Shown in pieces: positions 20,717 through 28,600 of a stretch of DNA of 29,048 nucleotides (the first letter of the stretch is position 1; the number at the start of each line of letters is the position of its first letter). The DNA lies in contig DQVN01000064.1 of the NCBI GenBank assembly GCA_015661715.1, forward strand, positions 1-29,048, given 5' to 3'. The notes beneath the pieces are model-generated. The model was not told where the DNA came from. It saw only the letters and a program-made list of their open reading frames with translations, and did no database searches. Made by a program: the position numbers and the translations under genes. Source of the DNA: Sulfurivirga caldicuralii (GTDB lineage: Bacteria; Pseudomonadota; Gammaproteobacteria; Thiomicrospirales; Thiomicrospiraceae).

Positions 20717-20744
20717 ATTGATAACGGCCCGTAGGGCCGAGAAC
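20717..20744 (-). repeat. Solitary CRISPR-repeat-like hairpin downstream of cas2-3
   Basis: On the minus strand, CGGCCC-TAC-GGGCCG reproduces the stem of the array repeat (CGGCCC-CAC-GGGCCG) with one loop change. The following 8 bases TTATCAAT match the repeat handle CTATGAAA at five positions. Over the full 28-base register I count 21 identities. It lies 27 bases past the cas2-3 stop in the sense orientation. No second copy or spacer-repeat unit follows. It could be a relic repeat, a Cas6f-recognised 3' end or simply a terminator-like stem; no T tract follows. Confidence 0.45.
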
Positions 20745-20771
20745 ATGCAAAATAACAATTTCATAGCGGTC

Positions 20772-23720
20772 TTATTGACCGGAAAAGTATCCAAGATTGG
20801 GATTGTAGTTGATCTTGGATAGGCTCAAGTATACCACGATTTCATCATCCGGCTCATGTTTCAAGGGTAGTGCGAACATCGACTCATCTTCTATCTCGAC
20901 GAAGTGAATGTTCTTTTCCGTTTCATCCAGTTTCACAGTTTCCGTCTGATCTCTCTGCCTTAGCGTGATGTTATCGACCCTAGGGCTGATCAGAGGGTTA
21001 TCCGCCTCTTTTTTCAGGGTGTCACGCAGGAAGCGGGCGATGCTGAGTCCGGCAGGAACACGCTCAATACCCCTGCCTTCATGGTGAATATATTCGATGT
21101 ATTTTCTGTCTACTTTGTCCACCACAGATGGGGCCTCTCCCAGCCGGAACCCTGAAGTAATACCCACCTTGTGCTGGCTCAAGGCAAAGCCTTCGCTGGC
21201 CTTTTCCAGCGCGTTGATCAGGTTGTGAATGTTTGCGGGCGCTTTGTCCGATTTTTCTCTTAAAGGGTTGCCAGAGAGGGGGCTGGCGCCATGGGGATCA
21301 AACAGTTCCTCGCCCTGCAACTTCTTTTTGGACTTCAGCGCATGCAAGGTGTTTTCCATCAGTGCAACATTGGCGGAACCCGGGCGTTGCAGTCGATGGC
21401 GCATGACCCGTCCTACGGCCTGGATCAGGGCCTTTTCTGTGGCAGGCTCAAGGATGCACCAATCGAAATCATAGTCACGCCCCACGCCCATGATGCTGGT
21501 TGTGGCAACAATATGGATGCATTTTTTCTTACCCTTGTCCGTCAGGCGTTGATACTCATGAGCATGAAGCCAGGTATCATTTTTGCGGTTGTAAAGCTTG
21601 GCCAAAAACCGCTCTGTTTTCTGCCGGTTCTTGCGGGACAGGCGGCTGGTATAGCAGGTGATCTTGACATGGCAGTCCAGATCGGTTTCGCTGATTTTAT
21701 CGATCATCCAGCGGGTAAACGCCTGTGCATCCTTTGCGGTATTGAACATGACAAAACCACCGGAGAAATTTTCCTGTTGATGCTGCCCCGCCAGGCGTAA
21801 ACAGTGGGTAAAAATCTGCTCAAATGGCCCATTGTCTTGATCGCTCCTCCTTTCCAGGGGCAGAAGTTCAAGAAAACGGGGTGATGTTTCACACCGCCTG
21901 GTAATAACCTGAGCGATGTAGCCCATATGTTCGATCATCACCTCGATCTCATCCTGGGCGAAAACTTTTGACAGGTTGTCATCTGCCTGTTCAACATTGG
22001 TTATCAGGGCCATGTACGCTTTCCCGCCAAATATGGACTGATATATCCGGTAGCCTTCACGCCAGGCATGATGGAGCAGTCTGACGATTTCAGGGGTGAC
22101 CGTTGCGCTTGATATGACAAAGTGGCGAGCATAGATACCGCATAAGTAGGCGAGCCGAGCAATGACATGCAGCCCTTGCGCATCAAATGAGTCGATCTCA
22201 TCGATGAACATGTCGGATGTGGCAAGACGCAGGGCGCTGGGTATGTCATCACCTTTGTTCATGGCGGCGACATGGGCCAGATGGTCTATGGTGGTCACGA
22301 TAATCGGGGTCGAAATGATCTTGCGCATCTTATTAGACAGGGCTGATTCCAAGGTCTCGGGAATCGTGTGACTTTGTCCGTGCAACACTTCAATTTCTTC
22401 ATCGATATCTGCTGTATTCTTGTCGGTCTGTCCTGCCTGTTTGCGGAAGCGCTTGCCCACCACCAGCGCCACCTGGCACGCACTCAGCCCCAGTGCAGTA
22501 CGGTATTCAGCTTCGGTTTGCACAGCCAGGGCACCGAAGCCCACGGCAAAATTGAATCGAGGCCGATCATTGCGTAGCGCTGACATGATCCGATAGCCGC
22601 CGATGGTTTTGCCCGATCCGGTTTCAGCTGCAAGGACGATAAAGCTGGCGTCATGTTCGCCAAGCCCGATTTTCCTGATCAGATATTCCGCCTGGTGTTG
22701 CCAGCGGAAACGCCCCGCTGGTGCAGATTTCATTAGCGCAGGTTTTTCAAAGGGGGCAAGCGCAGGCCAGTCATACAGGAATAGATTTTTCGCCGTGCTC
22801 TCCGCCCTTGCTGCCACATTGTCAAGGTGTGCCCGCAAGGGAACGAGAGGATCGCTTTTGGCATACATGACATCTTTCTGGGCCTTGGCATGGCATTCGC
22901 CGCTTTGGCCATATGCCATGCTTTTCTCGAAACTGGATTGCGCATAATCACCCAGCATCAGGCTCATGCGTGTGGAAAAAAGCGCCAGTGGGAAGGCGGT
23001 ATCCGCCATGGTGCGTTTTGCAAGTTTGTGCGCCAGTGAGGCAATTTCATCGGCCAGGCGCTCATTTAATTGCCTAGGAGTGCGACTCAGTTGAAATGCT
23101 TTTTGCGGCCTTGACAAAGCATGTGCCCTCTTCCCATGGTGGGTTGCTACCGCTGCAAGGGTGGCAGCCCCCCAGTCTGTCAATTTGGCAAGCTTGATCG
23201 GCTGGGGTGCCGGTTCTGCCTCATCTAAAGCGGGCGTTCCATAAAGAGACAGGTTGTTCAGAATCTGTGCGCTGATGCATTCATGACGCAAGCCTTTCTC
23301 GCTTTGTTCGCCTCGGAACAGCTGTTGGTAATAGGGGGTTGCCTTGCCCAGATCGTGGGTTTTTCCGCCAAGCCTTGCCGCCAGCATCAGATTGCGGATG
23401 AACTCAGGTATTTTTCTATTGGGGCGTTTGGATTTTGCCACGCCCAGGGCGGCCAATCCCTCTTCCAGGCGTTTTCGGTTGCCGACAAAGAATATCTGCT
23501 CAAACCGATGGTCATGTTGCCAAATGATGGATACAGCCATGGTGTTTTTCGTGCCGCGCGGGCAACTGTTCAATTCATCGACGATCTTTTTTATGCTTTC
23601 TTGGGAGAGATAACCGCCCCACACGGTAGAAGAGAGTCTGGGCAGCCATGCGTCCATGACGCGCTCTACATGGCGTCTGCCGCGATGGATGCTATCGCTG
23701 GATACGATGATCGACATCAT
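20772..23720 (-). CDS. cas3: Cas2-Cas3 fusion, type I-F nuclease-helicase
   Basis: In type I-F systems one polypeptide joins Cas2 (partner of Cas1 in spacer acquisition) to the Cas3 HD nuclease-helicase that degrades Cascade-bound DNA. Residues 1-90 match the I-F Cas2 domain (the TKNTMAVSIIW strand). The HD motif THDLGKA is at 121-127, with further histidines near 146 and 194-195. Helicase motifs are intact: Walker A AETGSGKT (365-372), DEID (507-510), SAT (538-540), a VATTSIMGVGRD segment and motif VI QAVGRVMRH. At 982 residues it is somewhat shorter than the about 1,076 of P. aeruginosa. It starts two bases after the cas1 stop, so the two are co-translated. Confidence 0.93.
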   Translation of the reverse strand: MMSIIVSSDSIHRGRRHVERVMDAWLPRLSSTVWGGYLSQESIKKIVDELNSCPRGTKNTMAVSIIWQHDHRFEQIFFVGNRKRLEEGLAALGVAKSKRPNRKIPEFIRNLMLAARLGGKTHDLGKATPYYQQLFRGEQSEKGLRHECISAQILNNLSLYGTPALDEAEPAPQPIKLAKLTDWGAATLAAVATHHGKRAHALSRPQKAFQLSRTPRQLNERLADEIASLAHKLAKRTMADTAFPLALFSTRMSLMLGDYAQSSFEKSMAYGQSGECHAKAQKDVMYAKSDPLVPLRAHLDNVAARAESTAKNLFLYDWPALAPFEKPALMKSAPAGRFRWQHQAEYLIRKIGLGEHDASFIVLAAETGSGKTIGGYRIMSALRNDRPRFNFAVGFGALAVQTEAEYRTALGLSACQVALVVGKRFRKQAGQTDKNTADIDEEIEVLHGQSHTIPETLESALSNKMRKIISTPIIVTTIDHLAHVAAMNKGDDIPSALRLATSDMFIDEIDSFDAQGLHVIARLAYLCGIYARHFVISSATVTPEIVRLLHHAWREGYRIYQSIFGGKAYMALITNVEQADDNLSKVFAQDEIEVMIEHMGYIAQVITRRCETSPRFLELLPLERRSDQDNGPFEQIFTHCLRLAGQHQQENFSGGFVMFNTAKDAQAFTRWMIDKISETDLDCHVKITCYTSRLSRKNRQKTERFLAKLYNRKNDTWLHAHEYQRLTDKGKKKCIHIVATTSIMGVGRDYDFDWCILEPATEKALIQAVGRVMRHRLQRPGSANVALMENTLHALKSKKKLQGEELFDPHGASPLSGNPLREKSDKAPANIHNLINALEKASEGFALSQHKVGITSGFRLGEAPSVVDKVDRKYIEYIHHEGRGIERVPAGLSIARFLRDTLKKEADNPLISPRVDNITLRQRDQTETVKLDETEKNIHFVEIEDESMFALPLKHEPDDEIVVYLSLSKINYNPNLGYFSGQ

Positions 23721-23722
23721 GT

Positions 23723-24610
23723 TTACGCTCCGACCGCCAGCGTTTTTAAGGTTTCCACCATAAATTTGTCCGCCTTGTGTTTTTTGATCAGCCAGCGCAA
23801 ATCCTGTATGGATTTTCTGATGGGAACATTTCTGTTCTCAAACGCCCAGGGAAGTACCAACCCATCCTTGATCAAGTCTGCTACATCAAAAATCAACCCG
23901 CCGTTTCGTGTCGTGCCATGCAGAACCGGAAAAGCCGTAGGAATGCCCAAAGACCAGAGCGCACCGGCTGCGACACCATAAGCCAGGCTATTACCATGAT
24001 TAATGGCCACATTGGCGGCTGCTTCATCACCTTTGCTTTTTTCGAGGCCTCCATCACGAACAAATGCGGTATTGTCACCCAGGTAATGCCGGGCATAAGA
24101 CTTGTAGATACGGTTACGCATCATCTCGCCCTCAATGCCGCGCAAAGATTGTTGATCCAGTGCATTGTGAACCCGCTCACCAATGTCTTCAAGCAAAGAG
24201 GGTTTAAGCGGGCATAAGCCTGCATCAATCATCATGCGGGTAAAGTCTAGCCGATACACCAACATGGCTTGTGCAAGCGCCATGCGTGTTTCTGTGTCCA
24301 GCCACTGGGTAATCCAGCCGATGGCGTATTTGGAGGGGCGATATTCCGACACGGAAGCCATATAGAAGGGTAACCCTTCGCTGCCTGAAAACACAACGAT
24401 CACACCCTCCAATGAAAGTTTCTTCATCGCAGCCTGGGTGATGGAAGTCCCGGTTCCCAACATGAGCACCTGGGCATTCTTGTAGGGAAAGTTATAGCGA
24501 AGCGCTTCCTTGTCGCCGTCCATGTCATACACCACGCGATCGTTTTCCAGACGCACCCTGGCGTGTTCCAGATACAGCATTTCCTGTCGGTGGGTGAAAA
24601 GGATCTCCAT
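23723..24610 (-). CDS. cas1: Cas1 integrase, type I-F
   Basis: Cas1 integrates new spacers at the leader-proximal repeat. From the ATG at 24610 it has 295 residues. The I-F signature LGTGTSITQAAM is present. The metal-binding residues are E160 (in RGIEGE), H231 (in VLHGTTRNGGL) and D245 (in IFDVADLIKD), so it appears active. I chose 24610 because GGAG precedes it by a short A-run and I-F Cas1 N-termini begin near this point; the frame extends 31 codons upstream into the intergenic region. It is read divergently from the effector genes, whereas canonical I-F loci have all six genes in one direction. Confidence 0.93.
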   Translation of the reverse strand: MEILFTHRQEMLYLEHARVRLENDRVVYDMDGDKEALRYNFPYKNAQVLMLGTGTSITQAAMKKLSLEGVIVVFSGSEGLPFYMASVSEYRPSKYAIGWITQWLDTETRMALAQAMLVYRLDFTRMMIDAGLCPLKPSLLEDIGERVHNALDQQSLRGIEGEMMRNRIYKSYARHYLGDNTAFVRDGGLEKSKGDEAAANVAINHGNSLAYGVAAGALWSLGIPTAFPVLHGTTRNGGLIFDVADLIKDGLVLPWAFENRNVPIRKSIQDLRWLIKKHKADKFMVETLKTLAVGA

Positions 24611-24704
24611 TTTTTTTCTCCACATGTATTGACATGGTCTCTTGACTGAGTATATCCTCTCTGTCAGCGATGTGTAGATACAAAACAACAAGGGGTTATA
24701 CAAA
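24611..24704. promoter_or_regulatory. Divergent cas control region
   Basis: For the rightward effector operon, TTGACA (24629-24634) and TATATC (24651-24656) are spaced by 16 bases, a plausible sigma-70 promoter. AAGGGG precedes the start codon. The inverted repeat CATGT-ATTG-ACATG (24623-24636) covers the -35 and could be an operator. A TATACT on the minus strand overlaps the same -10 zone and could serve cas1, though no clear -35 pairs with it. The two directions would then compete for polymerase. Confidence 0.5.
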
Positions 24705-26966
24705 ATGCTTGAAAACTACCTTACATGTGCGGCGCTGACCCTGTCTGATGAGATTGCCAGACTGAAGGAGAACGCTGAGAAAGCACATGACAAAAATCCG
24801 GATGAAGCGCTTGAGTTGGCGCAGGCCGTTCAATGGCTTGAGCAGGTCTGTTTGCGCCTGGTGGAAATTGAAGAAGCAGCTGATACCGACAGCATTGAGC
24901 GGATCAAGCAGGCGCTGGCCAGTGAAGCCCCTAACGAGCATGCCTTGAAGGCGGTAAAAAAACCATTTGGTGCCAGTATGACCTTTTCTCGCGCCTTTGA
25001 TGGTATTCGAGTGCAAACCCATGCTCAGAAACACTTTGATGCGCAAAACAACAGTTGGGCCGCAGCGCCATTTGGAGTGTACGGTGATCTGACCGCCAAA
25101 CACTTAGGCGAGCAGGAGACCAGGGAAGTCGTTTCCTCTGCTGGCGCTGCAGCCAATGGGGTGGTGCAAGTCATCGAACGTATGATTAAGCAGGCAGATG
25201 CATCAGGTGAGATTGATTGTACCGTTTCGCCGCCGGATCCGTTGGATAAAGCCTTGCTCTACCCACGCTATGATCAGGGCAGTGACAATGCCTATGCTTA
25301 TGTGGCGGTTCGCCCGATGACGCCTGTTTGGTACCTGAGCGCTTTGTATCAGGCCGCCCGTCAGGCCTCGGCATATAAATTGTGTGAATTGGTCAGCGGC
25401 CTTAAGCAGGATTGGCTTGCGAAAGGTCAGGGGCAAATGCCGGATCCGCCCCGCCTCTTTTCCCATTCCATTCGTGTTCGTCAGATTGCCAACCCAGCCA
25501 ACAATGGCCCCATGGTTAGTGCTATTCAGGGGCATGTTGTTCAAGGTGTGCTTTTGCCTCCACAGGGCGGGCAGGCGTTGACAAAGTGGATCGCCAAAAG
25601 GTGGCAGGATGAGTCTGTCGTCATTGAGCCCCTGCTTAAAAAAGCCGTTTATCAGGCGCTTGCCGAAGCAGACATGATCAATCGGCTCGCTTATCAAATG
25701 CACCGTGTGTATGGCGATGAAATCAAAGGGTCATCTGCACCTGAAAATAAAGGCGTACGTCAAACCTGGTTCCATGCTGGATGGCTTTGCGCAACAGAAG
25801 TTTTAGCGTTATTAGACAGTGTGGACCTGGCGGTCATCGAGGATGATGAAAAAAGGCAAGCGATTGAAAAACAACTGAATGAAATAGTGGATGACTGGAA
25901 GGGACTGCGTGATCAGGTTTGGAACACCTTTATCAGCTTATTTGAAAAACATCTAACCAGTCGGTGGACATCCTCAGACTGGAAAAACCAGTTTTACAAA
26001 GGGTATGAAGCCGGAATTTTTGGCCATACGGATATTGAGCAACAGAATCAATCCAGTTCGCAAAAGAGACCCCCCTTTTCTAAAGGCAACAAAACAGAAA
26101 CGGACAGGGGTATCTACCTGCGTATCCAGTTGGATGTAGAGGCTATGGATGCGGCCTCTTATGCGCCAACACTGGGGTTGATTCCTCTTACATCCGTTTG
26201 GGGCGCATTACACAAATGGATTGAGCGCGATGGCGGTATTCCGGTCACCTTGTTCAAGGTTGGTGCAAAGCATGTGCAATTGCTGGATAGGGTCTCTGCC
26301 TCGGCGGTGGCCACCTCAACAAAACTCAATGGCAAAGCATTGAAAGACCTGTTTGAGAAAGACGCCATGGGGCCAGAAGATGTCAGCAATTTTATTGCCG
26401 GCCCAATGGTCAACTGTGTTTTGGCGCAAAAGTCTCATACTGGACGCAAGCCGGATAAGATCGAAGAACCGCTGATGGGTGAAGTCAAAATGAATGCCCA
26501 GGTACTGATCGAAATTGAAACCGGCAAAGAAGTTGATTGGGAAGTATTGAAACGAATTGAACACGCCATTGAAAAAAGCCGTTTCAACGGCGGGTTTATT
26601 CGCAGCTTCAAGGTCAGTGGCATTGAAGGAAACGCCCCCCTGCATGGCTGGTATGCCTTGAGCGCTGTGGATGTGGATGAAGGCAACCCTTTAGTTCAGA
26701 TGTTCCTACGCCTTATCCGATCCAATCCATCTACCGATATGACTGAGCCACCCTTCGGTTTTATTCAAACAGGTTGGCAATTTCTGGATGTGCCTGAAAA
26801 GCACACAATCTGCCGCAATGATGACAAGTTTGACTGGAAAGCGGCAGAGCCCGTATGGCAAGCCGTGCGTTGGGTCGGTTGGAACAACTCGAACGCCACC
26901 TGGTGGCGCACTGACGAGTTGGAATTTGCAACAGAAGGGCGTGCGATTGGCGTAGCGCCCCATTGA
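24705..26966 (+). CDS. Cas8f-Cas5f (Csy1-Csy2) fusion protein
   Basis: This 753-residue effector subunit occupies the place of csy1 and csy2. The length is near the sum of P. aeruginosa Csy1 (434) and Csy2 (about 327). Residues 1-445 resemble Cas8f: GAAANGVVQVIERMI, DKALLYP (181-187) and IRVRQIANPANNGPMVSAIQ (256-275) align with the Csy1 segments around its LAKQLYFP and its PAM-sensing loop. A hydrophilic linker rich in Q, S and K (446-469) leads to a Cas5f-like RAMP domain (470-753). No ATG or GTG with a ribosome-binding site lies at the junction, so one polypeptide is expected. It would bind the crRNA 5' handle and the PAM. The assignment comes from remembered sequences and is weaker for the C-terminal half. 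Confidence 0.75.
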   Translation: MLENYLTCAALTLSDEIARLKENAEKAHDKNPDEALELAQAVQWLEQVCLRLVEIEEAADTDSIERIKQALASEAPNEHALKAVKKPFGASMTFSRAFDGIRVQTHAQKHFDAQNNSWAAAPFGVYGDLTAKHLGEQETREVVSSAGAAANGVVQVIERMIKQADASGEIDCTVSPPDPLDKALLYPRYDQGSDNAYAYVAVRPMTPVWYLSALYQAARQASAYKLCELVSGLKQDWLAKGQGQMPDPPRLFSHSIRVRQIANPANNGPMVSAIQGHVVQGVLLPPQGGQALTKWIAKRWQDESVVIEPLLKKAVYQALAEADMINRLAYQMHRVYGDEIKGSSAPENKGVRQTWFHAGWLCATEVLALLDSVDLAVIEDDEKRQAIEKQLNEIVDDWKGLRDQVWNTFISLFEKHLTSRWTSSDWKNQFYKGYEAGIFGHTDIEQQNQSSSQKRPPFSKGNKTETDRGIYLRIQLDVEAMDAASYAPTLGLIPLTSVWGALHKWIERDGGIPVTLFKVGAKHVQLLDRVSASAVATSTKLNGKALKDLFEKDAMGPEDVSNFIAGPMVNCVLAQKSHTGRKPDKIEEPLMGEVKMNAQVLIEIETGKEVDWEVLKRIEHAIEKSRFNGGFIRSFKVSGIEGNAPLHGWYALSAVDVDEGNPLVQMFLRLIRSNPSTDMTEPPFGFIQTGWQFLDVPEKHTICRNDDKFDWKAAEPVWQAVRWVGWNNSNATWWRTDELEFATEGRAIGVAPH

Positions 26967-26998
26967 GAAATTTGTCAATTGCAAAAGGAGAGTAAATC

Positions 26999-27997
26999 AT
27001 GGCTAAAAAAAGCAATACACTGAGCAATTTCGCAATTGAATCCGCGTTTGGCCTGTCATCCGGGCGCATGTTCAATCATCACAGCGGCGAGCCGATCAAG
27101 GTTCAGCTAAAAGGGCTGTTGGGCACACAATCCCAGTTCACCAAGGATGAAAAGAAAATCGAACAAAGCATGAACAAACCCAACCCTCAAAAGGTCGAAA
27201 TTGCCATGCTCGATCAGAATGAGGACACCTTGCGCGTGACATTTACCTGGAAAATCATACGCGATATCGAGCGTATGAATATCACCATGTCCAGCGTTCC
27301 CGAGATGTACACCATCTTACGCCAGCTTCATGAAGCTTATAAGGAACAGAATGGCTATCAGGTTCTGGCTGAACGCTATGCCGCGCAGATTGTCAAAGGC
27401 GAGCCGCTTTTCCGCAACCGGTATGGGCTCGGTATAGGCGTTACGGTAAAAAGCTCTCTGGGTAGGGAATACCACTTTGACAACAGACAGCCCGGCAATG
27501 ACTTTGAGGCCTTCGTTGAAGATGTCAAACGAGGCCTAGAAGGAGAAATCGTTGTTTTTGACATTGATATGACCAGTAAAATCGGCAAGGGACAACAGGT
27601 ATTCCCATCCCAGGAGATGGAAATGAATAGTGGAAAAAATGCTGTATCCCGCGTTTTGGATAAAGATTTACAGGGTAATGCCATGATGCATCCATGGAAA
27701 TTGGGCAATGCCATCCGCACCATCGACACCTGGTATCCAGAGTACGACCAGCATGGCTTTGCCATTGCCGTAGAACCCTATGGCGCCAATATCCGTCGTT
27801 TTACCGCTTTTCGTACAGGCTCAGCCAGCTACTATAGCCGTCAGAAAGAAGTTCTCCAGTACCTGGACAGCGGAAAAAAACAAGGAGTTGTTGAAATTCT
27901 GGATGGTAAACCCATCGATGAAATCCGCGACATACACTATTTCATGGCCATGCTCTGCCGCGGCGGTGTGCTGGGCACTGAAGGCAAAAATCAATAA
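26999..27997 (+). CDS. csy3: Cas7f (Csy3), Cascade backbone subunit
   Basis: Cas7f forms the helical six-copy backbone along the crRNA spacer. The 332 residues match Csy3 closely. DTLRVTFTWKI, LAERYAAQIVKGEPLFRNRYG, IGKGQQVFPSQEMEM, KLGNAIRTIDTWYP, IAVEPYGA and MLCRGGVLG are all recognisable Csy3 blocks. AAGGAG precedes the ATG, 32 bases after the fusion gene. The strong Csy3 resemblance places the locus near classical I-F rather than the minimal I-F2 branch. Confidence 0.93.
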   Translation: MAKKSNTLSNFAIESAFGLSSGRMFNHHSGEPIKVQLKGLLGTQSQFTKDEKKIEQSMNKPNPQKVEIAMLDQNEDTLRVTFTWKIIRDIERMNITMSSVPEMYTILRQLHEAYKEQNGYQVLAERYAAQIVKGEPLFRNRYGLGIGVTVKSSLGREYHFDNRQPGNDFEAFVEDVKRGLEGEIVVFDIDMTSKIGKGQQVFPSQEMEMNSGKNAVSRVLDKDLQGNAMMHPWKLGNAIRTIDTWYPEYDQHGFAIAVEPYGANIRRFTAFRTGSASYYSRQKEVLQYLDSGKKQGVVEILDGKPIDEIRDIHYFMAMLCRGGVLGTEGKNQ

Positions 27998-28008
27998 GGA
28001 GACAGGTC

Positions 28009-28521
28009 ATGCTTTACTATCGGGATTTTCTGATCATCCCTGGTGAAGATCAGGCATTTGTCCTCTCAGCCCTGTGGCGCGCCTTGCATGCACACCAGCG
28101 CGCCACAGGCGCACAACTTGTCTCTGTTCCAGTAAAGCATGACCGCCGTGCCCGGCAGGTCATGTTGGCGGAAAAGGGGCAACTTGCAGATGGTTTTCGC
28201 GTATTTGCCCAAGACCAAAAAGCGCTTGAAATCGCGCTTGATCCATACGTTGAAGATGCGGTTCAAGCCAAGCAGAGCAAAATAGAAGAACCTTCAGACA
28301 CGCATTGTATTGTTGTTAGGCGTGTTTATGTATTGGAAGAGCGAAAACGCAGAAAAAAAGGTCAAATATTTATCAATCCGGAATGGACACAGTATTTCTG
28401 GCATAAAAAGGATAATGGCCTGTTCAGATATTATATTTATGTAAAACAAGATAACAAAAAATGTGCATTTATCTCGCAGAACACATTCGGATGTGGATGT
28501 GTTCCAGTAAAATTACAATAA
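28009..28521 (+). CDS. csy4: Cas6f (Csy4), crRNA-processing endoribonuclease
   Basis: Cas6f cuts the pre-crRNA at the 3' base of the repeat hairpin and stays bound to it. The 170 residues are slightly shorter than P. aeruginosa Csy4 (187). H27 in WRALHAHQ corresponds to the catalytic histidine of Csy4. An arginine-rich helix (VRRVYVLEERKRRKKG, about 103-118) should grip the hairpin major groove, and the C-terminal strand ends in a glycine-rich loop as in the family. AAGGAG precedes the ATG, 11 bases after cas7f. The 3' third is noticeably AT-rich. Confidence 0.85.
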   Translation: MLYYRDFLIIPGEDQAFVLSALWRALHAHQRATGAQLVSVPVKHDRRARQVMLAEKGQLADGFRVFAQDQKALEIALDPYVEDAVQAKQSKIEEPSDTHCIVVRRVYVLEERKRRKKGQIFINPEWTQYFWHKKDNGLFRYYIYVKQDNKKCAFISQNTFGCGCVPVKLQ

Positions 28522-28534
28522 AATCAACAACTTA
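28522..28534 (+). promoter_or_regulatory. Distal IHF site in the CRISPR leader
   Basis: AATCAACAACTTA matches the IHF consensus WATCAANNNNTTR at every fixed position. It starts immediately after the cas6f stop. IHF bends the leader so that Cas1-Cas2 can find the first repeat. The protospacer of spacer 4 covers its right half. Confidence 0.75.
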
Positions 28535-28559
28535 GATAGATTTGCTCTTTAACAGGCTG
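28527..28559 (-). other. Protospacer in the leader matched by spacer 4
   Basis: This 33-base segment is the exact reverse complement of spacer 4 (28810-28842), and identity ends at both spacer edges. On the protospacer strand the two bases before it are AC. Shifting by one base gives CC, the canonical I-F PAM. It covers the boxA element and part of the distal IHF site. Confidence 0.97.
28543..28554 (+). promoter_or_regulatory. boxA antitermination element in the leader
   Basis: TGCTCTTTAACA is identical to the rRNA-operon boxA of E. coli, which recruits NusB-NusE and suppresses Rho termination of long untranslated RNAs. boxA elements have been reported in CRISPR leaders of other bacteria. 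The strand and position just before the array fit that role. A candidate -10 (TACAAT, 28514-28519) would start transcription just upstream of it. Confidence 0.75.
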
Positions 28560-28571
28560 GTTTTCCTTTGA

Positions 28572-28584
28572 AATCAACAACTTA
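28572..28584 (+). promoter_or_regulatory. Proximal IHF site in the CRISPR leader
   Basis: This is a second perfect IHF consensus (AATCAACAACTTA), exactly 50 bases from the distal copy and 16 bases before the first repeat. The surrounding 23 bases are a near-identical direct repeat (21 of 23). Two IHF sites in the leader are a known feature of type I-F adaptation. Confidence 0.78.
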
Positions 28585-28600
28585 TATTGATTTTTTTACG

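Noticed and set aside
24705..28521. Type I-F2 (minimal, Cas8-less) classification
   Set aside because: The first 445 residues of the fusion protein look like Cas8f, and Cas7f is close to ordinary Csy3.
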